From: an uncultured Vibrio sp.
GTDB lineage: Bacteria > Pseudomonadota > Gammaproteobacteria > Enterobacterales > Vibrionaceae
Direction: 5' to 3'
Length of the DNA: 64,000 bases
NCBI GenBank assembly: GCA_947504195.1
Contig: CANNGN010000009.1
Location: 1-64,000 of the forward strand
Below the pieces are notes generated by a model. That model did no database searches and was not told the DNA's origin. It saw only the letters and a list, made by a program, of their open reading frames with translations. A program made the translations under genes and the position numbers. Shown in pieces: positions 34,518-43,311 of this stretch. Each line of letters opens with the position of its first letter. Within the stretch, counting starts at the first letter, position 1.

Positions 34518-35252
34518 TTACTCAACAAAATACAAAGAGCATTCATCGGATAACTCCTTTTTATTGGTATACACTCTTGCGAAATCGGTTAAGCTCGCGA
34601 CTTTAACTGAAGCAAGGCGTTCCCACTTACTCGCATCGGCCAATAACCAGCTTTGGCGTGATTGCATCATAATCGTTTTTGATATTTCCGACTCTTGCAC
34701 TTCATGCTCCATCGCCAATAAAGACGGCGTGATAGTGGCACAACCGACAATGCCAATATCCGCTTCAAAATTACCTAAAAATTGTAACGTACTATGACCA
34801 ACAAGATCTTGATGTTCACTTCGAACGACGCCCCCACATAGGTAAACTTCTACATTGGGATTAGACTCCAGAATTTTCGAGACTTGAAGGTTATTTGTTA
34901 TCACACGAAGTGACGATATATCAGTCAAGAACTGCGCAACATAGGTAACGGAGGTACCAATCCCCATCATAACTGTGGAACCTTCTGGAATTTGCTGCGC
35001 GACCTCTTTTCCCATTCGTTGTTTAATCGTCGATTCAACCTCACGGCGAAATTGATAGGTCGTGTTGGTCAGAGTCGTTGGTAAACTCAATCCACCGTGC
35101 ACCCGTCTCGCCAAACCTTGTTCACATAACAGCTTCGCATCACGACGAATTGTTTGTGTCGTCATCGAGAAGATAACGGCCAACTCATCGATTTGAACAT
35201 CATTACGTTGCTTTAAGTAATCTAAAATTTGTTGCTGGCGTTCGGTCAGCAT
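34518..35252 (-). CDS. DeoR-family repressor, GlpR-like
   Basis: The 244-residue protein starts MLTERQQQILDYLKQRNDVQIDELAVIFSMTTQTIRRDAKLL, the DeoR helix-turn-helix. A phospho-sugar sensor domain follows (GSTVMMGIGTSVTYVAQFL, VITNNLQVSKIL, YLCGGVVR). Its overall pattern is close to E. coli GlpR, which senses glycerol-3-phosphate. The gene is divergent from a TRAP-HAD operon with candidate operators in between and lies about 6 kb from glpACB/glpT. The start at 35252 follows AGGAG at nine bases. M9 is an alternative. Confidence 0.85.
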   Translation of the reverse strand: MLTERQQQILDYLKQRNDVQIDELAVIFSMTTQTIRRDAKLLCEQGLARRVHGGLSLPTTLTNTTYQFRREVESTIKQRMGKEVAQQIPEGSTVMMGIGTSVTYVAQFLTDISSLRVITNNLQVSKILESNPNVEVYLCGGVVRSEHQDLVGHSTLQFLGNFEADIGIVGCATITPSLLAMEHEVQESEISKTIMMQSRQSWLLADASKWERLASVKVASLTDFARVYTNKKELSDECSLYFVE

Positions 35253-35298
35253 GTGCATAGGCTCCTGAAAGTTTATCGTCAAACATTTGTAACAAGCA

Positions 35299-35454
35299 TG
35301 TTCATTTTGTTCAAGTGAACATTAAGTAAAACTACGATTGATCTAGAATATGTTTCGGTTATACCAGCAATTACATATGAAAAAGGCATATCAAAGCTCA
35401 AGCTGTTAACACGATCACAACATTATAATGAAAGTTTCAATGTTCATATGAATA
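35299..35454. promoter_or_regulatory. candidate DeoR-type operators
   Basis: A perfect 14-bp palindrome TGTTCA-AG-TGAACA stands at 35308-35321, with an extra TGTTCA half-site at 35299-35304. A second near-palindrome TGTTCA-TA-TGAATA is at 35441-35454. They lie between the repressor and the TRAP operon. The known GlpR site TGTTCG..CGAACA differs by one base per half. Confidence 0.6.
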
Positions 35455-35590
35455 TCAATATAAACGCTATATTGTGTCTCCGTATTACAATAAAAACGAC
35501 ATATCATTACATGCAATACGCATACTACGGGCCCATTTCTGGGCGATGATGGAACATAAACACCTACCTACTTATTCGAGGGTTACAACA

Positions 35591-36607
35591 ATGAAAAAGC
35601 TACTTCTAGGAACCGTATTATCCGCAGCCACATTATTTGGAATGGGCATTGCAGGAAGTACCGCGGCGATAGCAGCTGATAAAGATCCACTCAACATTAA
35701 TATGAGCCTAATATTCAGCCAAAATGAATTGCTAACGCAGGAACTCATTAAAGTTTCTGACAGTATTCGTGAGCGGACCGACGGTAGCGTAAATATAAAA
35801 GTTTTCCCAGGTGGTCAGTTACCAACCTATAAAGACAACCTTGAGCAAGTCGTAAACGGTGCAGATTGGATCGCCGTTGAAGACCTTAGTTACTTAGGTG
35901 ATTTCGTACCAGATTTCGCTGCACTTGCAGGACCAAGCTTATATAACTCTTATGACGAATATCTTGCGATGATGAAAACCGATTTTGTTGCCGATTTGAC
36001 CGCACAAGCAGAAGAGAAAGGCATCAAGATTTTAACAGCAGATTATATGTTCGGCTTTAGACATATGATCACAAATAAAGAAATTAAAAACTCAGCTGAT
36101 ATGAAGGGTATGCGTATTCGAGTACCTGGTAGCCAACTGTTTATCAGCACGCTATCAGCGATGGGAGCATCTCCAGCAGCATTACCATTTACTGAAACTT
36201 ATGCCGGTGTACAGCAGGGTGTAGTTGATGGACTTGAAGGTTCAATCCTAACTATGTACTCAACCAAAATTTATGAAGTGGCAAAAAACATGTCACTCAC
36301 TAAGCACTTCTTAGGTACTGTTGGTCTGTATATTGCTCCAAAAGTTTGGGCTAAATTAGACGCAGAACAACAAGCAATCGTAATGGAAGAACTTGCAAAA
36401 GGTGCTGAGTCTAACACTGAACAACTGGTTAAGCTTGATACTGAATATATGCAAAAACTTAAAGATGAAGGCGTTAAGTTCAACGAAGTTGATAATGCTG
36501 AATTCGGTAAGCTAACGGCTGAAGTTTATACTCAGTTCCCAGAGTGGAGCGAAGGTGTACACGCGAAAATCAACTCTGAACTCGATATTATCCGCGCTGC
36601 CAAATAA
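35591..36607 (+). CDS. TRAP transporter solute-binding protein (DctP family)
   Basis: The 338-residue protein has a signal peptide (MKKLLLGTVLSAATLFGMGI, cleavage near AIA-ADKDP) and the DctP fold. ADMKGMRIRVPGSQLF carries the conserved arginine, and YAGVQQGVVDGLEGSI the hinge. I start at MKKLL, the first residue of a normal signal peptide, rather than at the ATG 39 codons earlier. Expression is probably controlled by the divergent DeoR protein. Confidence 0.92.
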   Translation: MKKLLLGTVLSAATLFGMGIAGSTAAIAADKDPLNINMSLIFSQNELLTQELIKVSDSIRERTDGSVNIKVFPGGQLPTYKDNLEQVVNGADWIAVEDLSYLGDFVPDFAALAGPSLYNSYDEYLAMMKTDFVADLTAQAEEKGIKILTADYMFGFRHMITNKEIKNSADMKGMRIRVPGSQLFISTLSAMGASPAALPFTETYAGVQQGVVDGLEGSILTMYSTKIYEVAKNMSLTKHFLGTVGLYIAPKVWAKLDAEQQAIVMEELAKGAESNTEQLVKLDTEYMQKLKDEGVKFNEVDNAEFGKLTAEVYTQFPEWSEGVHAKINSELDIIRAAK

Positions 36608-36620
36608 TAGCTTCAATCTG

Positions 36621-36646
36621 ACGCCCTTATGATTTTGTAAGGGCGT
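36621..36646 (+). terminator. intercistronic hairpin after dctP
   Basis: ACGCCCTTA and TAAGGGCGT form a 9-bp stem around eight bases, between the binding-protein and DctQ genes, as in the other TRAP operon. It likely limits expression of the membrane subunits relative to the binding protein. Confidence 0.7.
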
Positions 36647-36682
36647 ATATCAACTAGCTTGCGTCAACTGTATGGAGCAGCA

Positions 36683-37153
36683 ATGCGCTTTTTAATTAAC
36701 TTTGAAGAAATCCTAGCCTCTCTCGCCATTTCGGTGACGGTATTAACCGTCATTGTGAATGTTTTTCTGCGTTATGGCTTCGGTTTTGTCGTTCCTTGGA
36801 GCGAAGAACTTTCTGTTATCTGTTTTATTTGGTCGGTTTATTTCGGCATTAGCTCTTGTTATAAGCACAGGTTACATATGGGTGTCGATATCATCGTTAG
36901 TATGATACCTGAAAAAGCAAAACGACCTTTTCGTTTAATGGTTTCAACGTTCCTGTTGGGACTAAATCTACTAATGGCGTACTTAAGTTACGACTACACC
37001 ATGCTATCAACCAAAGTCACTCCAGTTATGGGCATGTCGTATTTCACGATTAATAGTGTATTAGTCGTTTGTTTCTCATTAATGGCCATTCATACTCTGA
37101 AATTTATCAAAATTGATTTAATAAATTCAGACGAAGATTCACCACTAAATTAA
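36683..37153 (+). CDS. TRAP transporter small membrane subunit (DctQ)
   Basis: The 156-residue protein has four helices with DctQ residues VFLRYGFGFVVPWSEELSVICF (the W-x-E-E motif) and HRLHMGVDIIV. The start at 36683 follows GGAG at five bases. A longer frame adds eight residues. The DctM gene follows 16 bases downstream. Confidence 0.9.
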   Translation: MRFLINFEEILASLAISVTVLTVIVNVFLRYGFGFVVPWSEELSVICFIWSVYFGISSCYKHRLHMGVDIIVSMIPEKAKRPFRLMVSTFLLGLNLLMAYLSYDYTMLSTKVTPVMGMSYFTINSVLVVCFSLMAIHTLKFIKIDLINSDEDSPLN

Positions 37154-37169
37154 CTATTAGGTAACCCCA

Positions 37170-38459
37170 GTGGAAATTTACTTACCCATTATCCTCTTAT
37201 TTGTTCTGTTCTTGTTGAATATTCCGATTGCATTTTCACTTATTGCTTCGGCGATGACTTACTTCCTATTTTTCAACACCTCTCTTCCTGTAAGTCTCGT
37301 CATGCAACGGTTTATATCGTCAGCGTCTTCTTTCCCTTTATTAGCCATTCCTTTTTTCATAATGGTCGGTTCCATTATGAATTATGCAGGCATAAGTAGA
37401 AGCCTGCTAAAGTTTGCAGATTCATTAATCGGCCACAAAATTGGCGGACTCGCTCATGTAAATGTTCTATTAAGTACATTAATGGGTGGAATTTCCGGCT
37501 CCGCCAACGCCGATGCAGCGATGCAGTCTAAAATCCTTGGCCCTGAAATGACAAAACGTGGTTATGACCTCCCTTTTACCGCAGCAATCACGGCGGCCTC
37601 ATCGAGTATTAGCCCGATAATTCCACCAGGAATTAACCTCATTATCTTTGCCCTACTCGCAAATGTATCTGTCCACTCCATGTTTGTTGCGGGTTATATT
37701 CCTGCGCTTATGATGGCAGGTTCACTGATGATCGCCATCGCTATTATTGCTCGTAAACGTAATTACAAGCCGTCACGATCGGAACCGGCATCAGCAAAAG
37801 AAAGACTTGGGCACTTTGGTCGCGCAATCCCTGCGCTTCTTATTCCATTCGGCATTATCCTTGGTATGCGCTTTGGCCTGTTTACACCAACAGAAGCTGG
37901 CGCTATTGCTATCTTGCTCTGCGTTATTATCGGTGCATTTGTCTATCGTGATCTAAAACTAAAGCATGTTCCGGTTATATTGAAGGAAACGATTCAAGGT
38001 ACCAGTAGCGTGATGTTTATCATCATCGGAGCCATGGTATTTGGTTACTACATGACGTTAGAGCAAATTCCACAACAAGTTGCTTCTGCCCTGATTGGCG
38101 TAACCGATAATAAATTGGTTTTACTGCTTTTAATTAACGTTCTACTGCTCGTCATCGGAATGTTTATTGAAGGCGGCGCAGCAATGATTATATTGACCCC
38201 ACTACTGCTACCTGCGGTGCTTAACTTAGGTGTCGACCCAGTTCACTTTGGTATCGTCGTCATCGTTAACATCATGATTGGTGGTGTAACCCCGCCGTTT
38301 GGTTCCATGATGTTTACCGTATGTACCATTCTCAACGTAAGAGTTATGGATTTTGTACGCGAAGTCGCGCCATTGTTGCTTGCTTTATTAACGGTCTTAA
38401 TGATTCTGACTTATTCCGAAGATATCGTGTTGTTCTTACCAAGATTATTACATTTCTAG
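37170..38459 (+). CDS. TRAP transporter large membrane subunit (DctM)
   Basis: The 429-residue, ~12-helix protein has AIPFFIMVGSIMNYAGIS, MGGISGSANADAAMQ and MIGGVTPPFGSMMF, the DctM signatures. It begins with GTG. With its own DctP and DctQ it forms a second complete sodium-coupled carboxylate carrier, in P-Q-M order. Confidence 0.93.
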   Translation: MEIYLPIILLFVLFLLNIPIAFSLIASAMTYFLFFNTSLPVSLVMQRFISSASSFPLLAIPFFIMVGSIMNYAGISRSLLKFADSLIGHKIGGLAHVNVLLSTLMGGISGSANADAAMQSKILGPEMTKRGYDLPFTAAITAASSSISPIIPPGINLIIFALLANVSVHSMFVAGYIPALMMAGSLMIAIAIIARKRNYKPSRSEPASAKERLGHFGRAIPALLIPFGIILGMRFGLFTPTEAGAIAILLCVIIGAFVYRDLKLKHVPVILKETIQGTSSVMFIIIGAMVFGYYMTLEQIPQQVASALIGVTDNKLVLLLLINVLLLVIGMFIEGGAAMIILTPLLLPAVLNLGVDPVHFGIVVIVNIMIGGVTPPFGSMMFTVCTILNVRVMDFVREVAPLLLALLTVLMILTYSEDIVLFLPRLLHF

Positions 38460-38468
38460 AGAATACAG

Positions 38469-39266
38469 ATGAAGAAACTACCATCACAGCAGCTCCCTTC
38501 CGAATGGGAATCTATTTCGTGGGTGCTAACCGATGTTGATGATACGCTAACGTGGCAAGGGAAACTTCCGCCCGAAACTCTTATCGCGTTAAACCAACTA
38601 CAACAAAATGGAATCAAAGTTATTGCGGTTACGGGAGCCTGTGCGGGTTGGTGCGACCACATCGCACAGCTTTGGCCTGTTGATGCGGTTATTGGTGAAA
38701 ATGGGGCTTTTGTCCTTGAAAAAGAAAACGGCTTTTTGGCGCTAAAAGCGGATTTTAGCCGTGAAGTACTTAAGCAACAGCAAATAAAATTAGAGACTCA
38801 AGTACTGGACATATTGAAGGCCTATCCCAATTTAAACCTAACGCTCGATCAATCTTACCGCTTGTGCGAAGTGGCGATTGATATTGGCCAAAATCGACCC
38901 AAAGTCGACAGTATAACCGTTGGCACCGTAGTCGAGAAAATTCAGGCACTCGGAGCTCATGCGACCGCCAGTTCGATCCATATAAATGCGTGGTATGGCA
39001 ACCACTCTAAAATTACCACATCCCTTCACTTTCTTAAGGCAAAAGGGTTATCAGACAGCGACATTCAAGAACAATGTTGCTACGTCGGCGATTCTCTCAA
39101 TGACGAGCAAATGTTCGCGACCTTATCCAAAAGTGTTGGTGTGGCGAATTTAACACGCTATTGGGAACAGTTGACTGCTTTTCCGACGGTTATTACGCAA
39201 AATTCAGGTGGATATGGGTTTGCAGAATTCACGGATAACCTACTACAATTAAAAGGAAAAGGTTAA
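38469..39266 (+). CDS. HAD-superfamily phosphatase (class IIB, Cof/MPGP-like)
   Basis: The 265-residue protein has motif I DVDDTLTW (about 22-29), motif II in AVTGACAG and motif III/IV in CCYVGDSLNDEQMF, with a class IIB cap between. It resembles Cof-type and mannosyl-3-phosphoglycerate phosphatases. It lies nine bases after dctM and is last in the TRAP operon, so it may dephosphorylate the imported compound or its product. Substrate unknown. Confidence 0.8.
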   Translation: MKKLPSQQLPSEWESISWVLTDVDDTLTWQGKLPPETLIALNQLQQNGIKVIAVTGACAGWCDHIAQLWPVDAVIGENGAFVLEKENGFLALKADFSREVLKQQQIKLETQVLDILKAYPNLNLTLDQSYRLCEVAIDIGQNRPKVDSITVGTVVEKIQALGAHATASSIHINAWYGNHSKITTSLHFLKAKGLSDSDIQEQCCYVGDSLNDEQMFATLSKSVGVANLTRYWEQLTAFPTVITQNSGGYGFAEFTDNLLQLKGKG

Positions 39267-39370
39267 ACATTTCAATCACAAACACTCCGAACTTTTAGTG
39301 CATTGATTGTTTTCTCTTTGTTCAAAATCGTCACTACATTTACCAATCTCAATTAGGACAAGTCGAATCA

Positions 39371-40648
39371 ATGAACTTGGATCTTGAAATATCAGATACA
39401 TCGATGGAAGTCAGAACGACTGTCAGCAAAGACAAAGATTCAATTCTCGAAATGTATATGTTTTTACCGAGTGATATGGGCGTGAAAGAGCGCGATATCT
39501 GCGCAAATGTATTATTAGATTTAAAAGCCTCTCGATATCATTATTCCGTTTCGAAAGCCAAATTCCCATTGCTAAAACAACAATCAGATCGGTCCGACAG
39601 TGGTCTTGATTTTCCACTTTTCCTAAAGACATTTAAGTTAAAGCTATCGCGGCTAACCCAAGACAGTGATCACGCAAAAACCTCGATTGATGATTACTTG
39701 GCAACCGTGAAATCGCTACTGAGCGACCTTAGAAACACGCCAACCAATGAAGGTAACATCAAAGATTTTCGGACTGCCGATGAGCTTTGCTCGTATTATG
39801 CTGAGCAGATTACCTTGTCTTTTTGCTATCAAAACACAAAGGAATCCGAGAACGATATCAACACAGTTTACGATGACTTGATTAATTTAGCCTGTGAAGA
39901 ACGAATGTACAGACGCGATACTTATGGCTTAAAGTCTAAGGAAGCGCAATACATACGCCGCAAAGAAAATTTCTTTTGTAAGTCGATCAATATTCGCCAA
40001 AAAAACACCACTCTCGGTGTGGTTCGAGAACAAGCAGCCTTTAGCCTCGCTGCTTTTTTATCTATGTTAATCACCACTCTTATCGTCTTCTATGTTCAAT
40101 TAGGTTACGGCAACCTCTCTTTTGCGCTTCTGATGGCGCTCTGTGTCAGTTATATTTTCAAAGATCGTTTTAAAGAGTTGTTTCGGATCTATATCGCCAA
40201 AAAACTCAGTAAAGGAAAATTTAGCTTTAAGACGACGCTCTACGACAGTGACGAAGTTGTCGTTGGTAGTTGTTATGAGCTGGCTGAATATGCCAACTTA
40301 GATGAAAATATTCTCAACGTACGTGGGCGCGGTAAATACACCAAAAAAGACGCGGATGAAGTGGTCATTTGTTATAAGAAAAAGTACTCAATGACTAACC
40401 GGTTTATGAATGGGTTTACCCAATTGCGCGATACCATGGATATCAACCTGCACAGCTTACTTGAATTACTGCCAGAAACTGCACTAAAGCACATTGCCTA
40501 TGACAAGGGCCAATTGGTCAGTAATCGGTTTTCCATGTTGCATGACATCAATTTAATCTTTCGCTTAAACAATAATAAAATCATGCGTTATCGAGTCAAA
40601 GTTTCCCACTCTCAAATAGTGAAACTTGAGCCGGTACAAATTGTATAA
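39371..40648 (+). CDS. uncharacterised membrane protein with two central helices
   Basis: The 425-residue protein has a ~220-residue N-terminal soluble part and two hydrophobic helices (about residues 222-265: FSLAAFLSMLITTLIVFYV and LSFALLMALCVSYIF). A ~160-residue C-terminal part (KLSKGKFSFKTTLYDSDEVV...) follows. I do not recognise the family. The charged segments before and after the helices suggest a cytoplasmic protein anchored by a hairpin. It has a separate start region and a terminator, so it is probably monocistronic. Confidence 0.7.
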   Translation: MNLDLEISDTSMEVRTTVSKDKDSILEMYMFLPSDMGVKERDICANVLLDLKASRYHYSVSKAKFPLLKQQSDRSDSGLDFPLFLKTFKLKLSRLTQDSDHAKTSIDDYLATVKSLLSDLRNTPTNEGNIKDFRTADELCSYYAEQITLSFCYQNTKESENDINTVYDDLINLACEERMYRRDTYGLKSKEAQYIRRKENFFCKSINIRQKNTTLGVVREQAAFSLAAFLSMLITTLIVFYVQLGYGNLSFALLMALCVSYIFKDRFKELFRIYIAKKLSKGKFSFKTTLYDSDEVVVGSCYELAEYANLDENILNVRGRGKYTKKDADEVVICYKKKYSMTNRFMNGFTQLRDTMDINLHSLLELLPETALKHIAYDKGQLVSNRFSMLHDINLIFRLNNNKIMRYRVKVSHSQIVKLEPVQIV

Positions 40649-40708
40649 CACACGCTTTCCTGCTTATTTTTCCTGTATTAAATTTGCTTTTTTCTTTCCA
40701 AAAATAAC

Positions 40709-40743
40709 GAAACAGCCCGCCTAATAACCAGGCGGGCTGTTTC
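40709..40743. terminator. bidirectional terminator between 39371-40648 and glpC
   Basis: GAAACAGCCCGCC pairs perfectly with GGCGGGCTGTTTC (13 bp) around a nine-base loop. The minus-strand side is followed by GTTATTTTTGG, the plus side by GCTATTTGG. It serves the two convergent genes. Confidence 0.9.
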
Positions 40744-40771
40744 GCTATTTGGAGTTACCAATAGACGCTGA

Positions 40772-41986
40772 TTAGTCGCGAATCGCTTCTGCAATTAACG
40801 ACACTGGGTGGATACATTCCAAGTCGGTATTTTCTTCTATCTGCCATTTACAGGTTTCGCAATCGGTAATCGCCAAATCTGCATTTGCCGCAGCAATCTG
40901 AGCAAATAAACCAGAACCAATAGTCATTGATGCGGCGTAGTTTTCTTCCTTAAAACCGTAAGTGCCTGCCGAGCCACAGCATTCACTATTCAAAACTTGA
41001 AGATCTAAGCCAGGAATCGATCGTAATAACTCAATCGTAAACATAGTATTGCCACTGCGCTCTAGGTGACAAGGTGTATGATATACCACCTTTTTATTGA
41101 TCGGTTTCATTGCTGGCGCGTTTCCATTCATAAACTCTTTGAGTAAATAACGGGTAATAAAGTGGATACGGTCGGCTACACTTTCATTATCAATACCAAG
41201 AACATGCGGATATTCATCTTGTAAGGTAAACGCACACGTTGACGATGTCGCGACAATTTCCCGCTTATGAATTTCGACAGAATTTTCGAGTTGGCGCACA
41301 TTGAACTTAGCATTTTTTTGCGCCTTTTTATGAAATCCATTAGCAATCAGAGGAACACCGCAACACTTTTCATTTTCTAGAAGATGAAGCCCTATTCCCA
41401 TCGCGTTGAGTACTGTAACCAAATCTTTTCCTAGCTGCGGGTGATTGTAATTGACATAACAGCCGTGAAAGAAGCTAACACCACGTGCAAATTGCGTTTG
41501 ATCTGGGCAAGACTTTTTATACCACTTGCGAAACGTCCCGTGAGAATATTTCGGCAGCGATTTATGGTCATGTACCCCCACCGTTTTATGCATGATTTTC
41601 TTAACCAATGGCGTACTGGTCGCAGCATTAACGATGGGTGCTACTGGTGTTGCAAGTGATCCAAATAAGTCCGTATGACTAAGAATAAAGTCCCTAACTG
41701 TCTTAGGGCTCGCAGACAACTTGCCATATTTTCCTCTGGCTATCGCGATGATATCACCGATTCTAACGTTCGAAGGACAGGCGGTTTCGCAGCGCTTACA
41801 ATTGGTACAATACTTCAGAATGTCATCGTAGTATTGAGGATCTTTGATACGCAACCGTTCGCCATCAGGACCGCATTGCTTCGGTCCCGGAAAGTCGGGA
41901 TTGGCTTTTGCGACGGGACAATAAACCGTACACACAGTGCACTTGATACATTGGTCAAAACTGGTGTCGCTGGTTACGTCTAACAT
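40772..41986 (-). CDS. glpC: anaerobic glycerol-3-phosphate dehydrogenase subunit C
   Basis: The 404-residue iron-sulfur protein has two 4Fe-4S motifs (CIKCTVCTVYCPVAKANP and CTNCKRCETACPSNV) and two CCG domains (CCGVPLIAN and CCGSAGTYGF). GlpC anchors the GlpAB dehydrogenase to the membrane and passes electrons to menaquinone during anaerobic growth. It starts seven bases inside glpB, so the operon is glpACB-like in order A-B-C on the minus strand. Confidence 0.93.
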   Translation of the reverse strand: MLDVTSDTSFDQCIKCTVCTVYCPVAKANPDFPGPKQCGPDGERLRIKDPQYYDDILKYCTNCKRCETACPSNVRIGDIIAIARGKYGKLSASPKTVRDFILSHTDLFGSLATPVAPIVNAATSTPLVKKIMHKTVGVHDHKSLPKYSHGTFRKWYKKSCPDQTQFARGVSFFHGCYVNYNHPQLGKDLVTVLNAMGIGLHLLENEKCCGVPLIANGFHKKAQKNAKFNVRQLENSVEIHKREIVATSSTCAFTLQDEYPHVLGIDNESVADRIHFITRYLLKEFMNGNAPAMKPINKKVVYHTPCHLERSGNTMFTIELLRSIPGLDLQVLNSECCGSAGTYGFKEENYAASMTIGSGLFAQIAAANADLAITDCETCKWQIEENTDLECIHPVSLIAEAIRD

Positions 41987-43311
41987 TGTTCACTCTCCAC
42001 ATTCAATTGCTCTGTCTGCTTAACAGTGAAGTTATCTGAAATATAATACGCAGTTGATATAGCAACACCTCCTCCAGAACCTTCTGCAATGGGGTTATAG
42101 TGTGCCAATACTGAGCCACAACAGTGAACGTTACTCACCGTAGCGCCATTGAGTGACGGATTAAAGTGCTCATTAGTTTCTAACCCAAACGACATAAATG
42201 CATGGGGTTTTAGTGAGAAAAACGTCTCCTGATACCACTTATCACGAGAGCCTGTGGTACACACATCAAAACCAAATACAGGCTCACTTATACGATCGTA
42301 TTCTGCGCGTAAGCCGTTACTAAAAAAGCTGCCACTGGCCAACACGAATGTGTCCGCCGAAAGTGCATAGTCTCGTAGTTTTCGCGTCCAAATTTTATTA
42401 AGAACCAAGCCATTGCTTCGCTCTACAAATTCGCCTCCTGTAACGCAGTCCCCTTTCAACAATACACCGCCTGCAGTAATAAATTGACGCTCTAGCGCTT
42501 CTTCAAGTCTAACTCCCATCAATGATGGTGGCATGGTTGGTATTTCATTGAAGCTTATGCCCGTCATCGCCTTTAAACGCGTCAATATTTCTAGCCCTTC
42601 AGCGGTTCCAAAAATAGCGGGTACTATCACAAGGTCATTTTTATTCGCTCCAAGCGAAATTTGATTAGCAAACTCCGCCAACGTGTCATCACTCTTCAGC
42701 AACCGAATAAAATCGGACGAACGATAGTTGGCAACATCTATAGAACCGTGGTTTAAATTATTCAAAGACACCGATAAGCTGAGTATGGGTGTGTCATTAA
42801 ACCTTGGATTAGATTTCAAATTGTCGACAGCAACATTTGCTTGAAAATCACGAAAGTCTTCAAGTGAAAGCACAACAACGCGTTCGAATTTTGGTTGTGT
42901 CTCTTGATACTCAATTTTTTCAACAAACGGTTGAGATAAAAAAGTGGCACTTAAGGCACCGAGAGTGGTGATTCTCCGATGATTCTCATTGTGCTGAGAG
43001 TGATGCAATGGAACACCCGCGAGATTAATCATCTGGGTAAACCACTCTATGGCTGACTCCACATTGTTTGCGCCTAACTTAGCATAAGGATGAGTCGGAA
43101 ATTGCGTCGGAAATTGCTCAATCGCTTGATAAGGAAACTGAACCGCGTCACCACAAGGCAATGTCGACAAGACATCTATCGATCCAGAAGCAAAATGCAG
43201 TGCACTGCGACCATTGTTAATCAAAGCCGTTTTCTGACCTAGCTCTAACGCTCGAATGGCCGCGCAATACCCCGCCATGCCACCACCAATAACAATCACA
43301 TCGTACTTCAT
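41980..43311 (-). CDS. glpB: anaerobic glycerol-3-phosphate dehydrogenase subunit B
   Basis: The 443-residue flavoprotein starts with the dinucleotide-binding motif VIVIGGGMAGYCAAIRAL, the GlpB wording. A C-terminal SGGGVAIST near the cofactor also fits. It forms the soluble catalytic dimer with GlpA. It overlaps glpA by an ATGA junction and glpC by seven bases. Confidence 0.92.
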   Translation of the reverse strand: MKYDVIVIGGGMAGYCAAIRALELGQKTALINNGRSALHFASGSIDVLSTLPCGDAVQFPYQAIEQFPTQFPTHPYAKLGANNVESAIEWFTQMINLAGVPLHHSQHNENHRRITTLGALSATFLSQPFVEKIEYQETQPKFERVVVLSLEDFRDFQANVAVDNLKSNPRFNDTPILSLSVSLNNLNHGSIDVANYRSSDFIRLLKSDDTLAEFANQISLGANKNDLVIVPAIFGTAEGLEILTRLKAMTGISFNEIPTMPPSLMGVRLEEALERQFITAGGVLLKGDCVTGGEFVERSNGLVLNKIWTRKLRDYALSADTFVLASGSFFSNGLRAEYDRISEPVFGFDVCTTGSRDKWYQETFFSLKPHAFMSFGLETNEHFNPSLNGATVSNVHCCGSVLAHYNPIAEGSGGGVAISTAYYISDNFTVKQTEQLNVESEQC

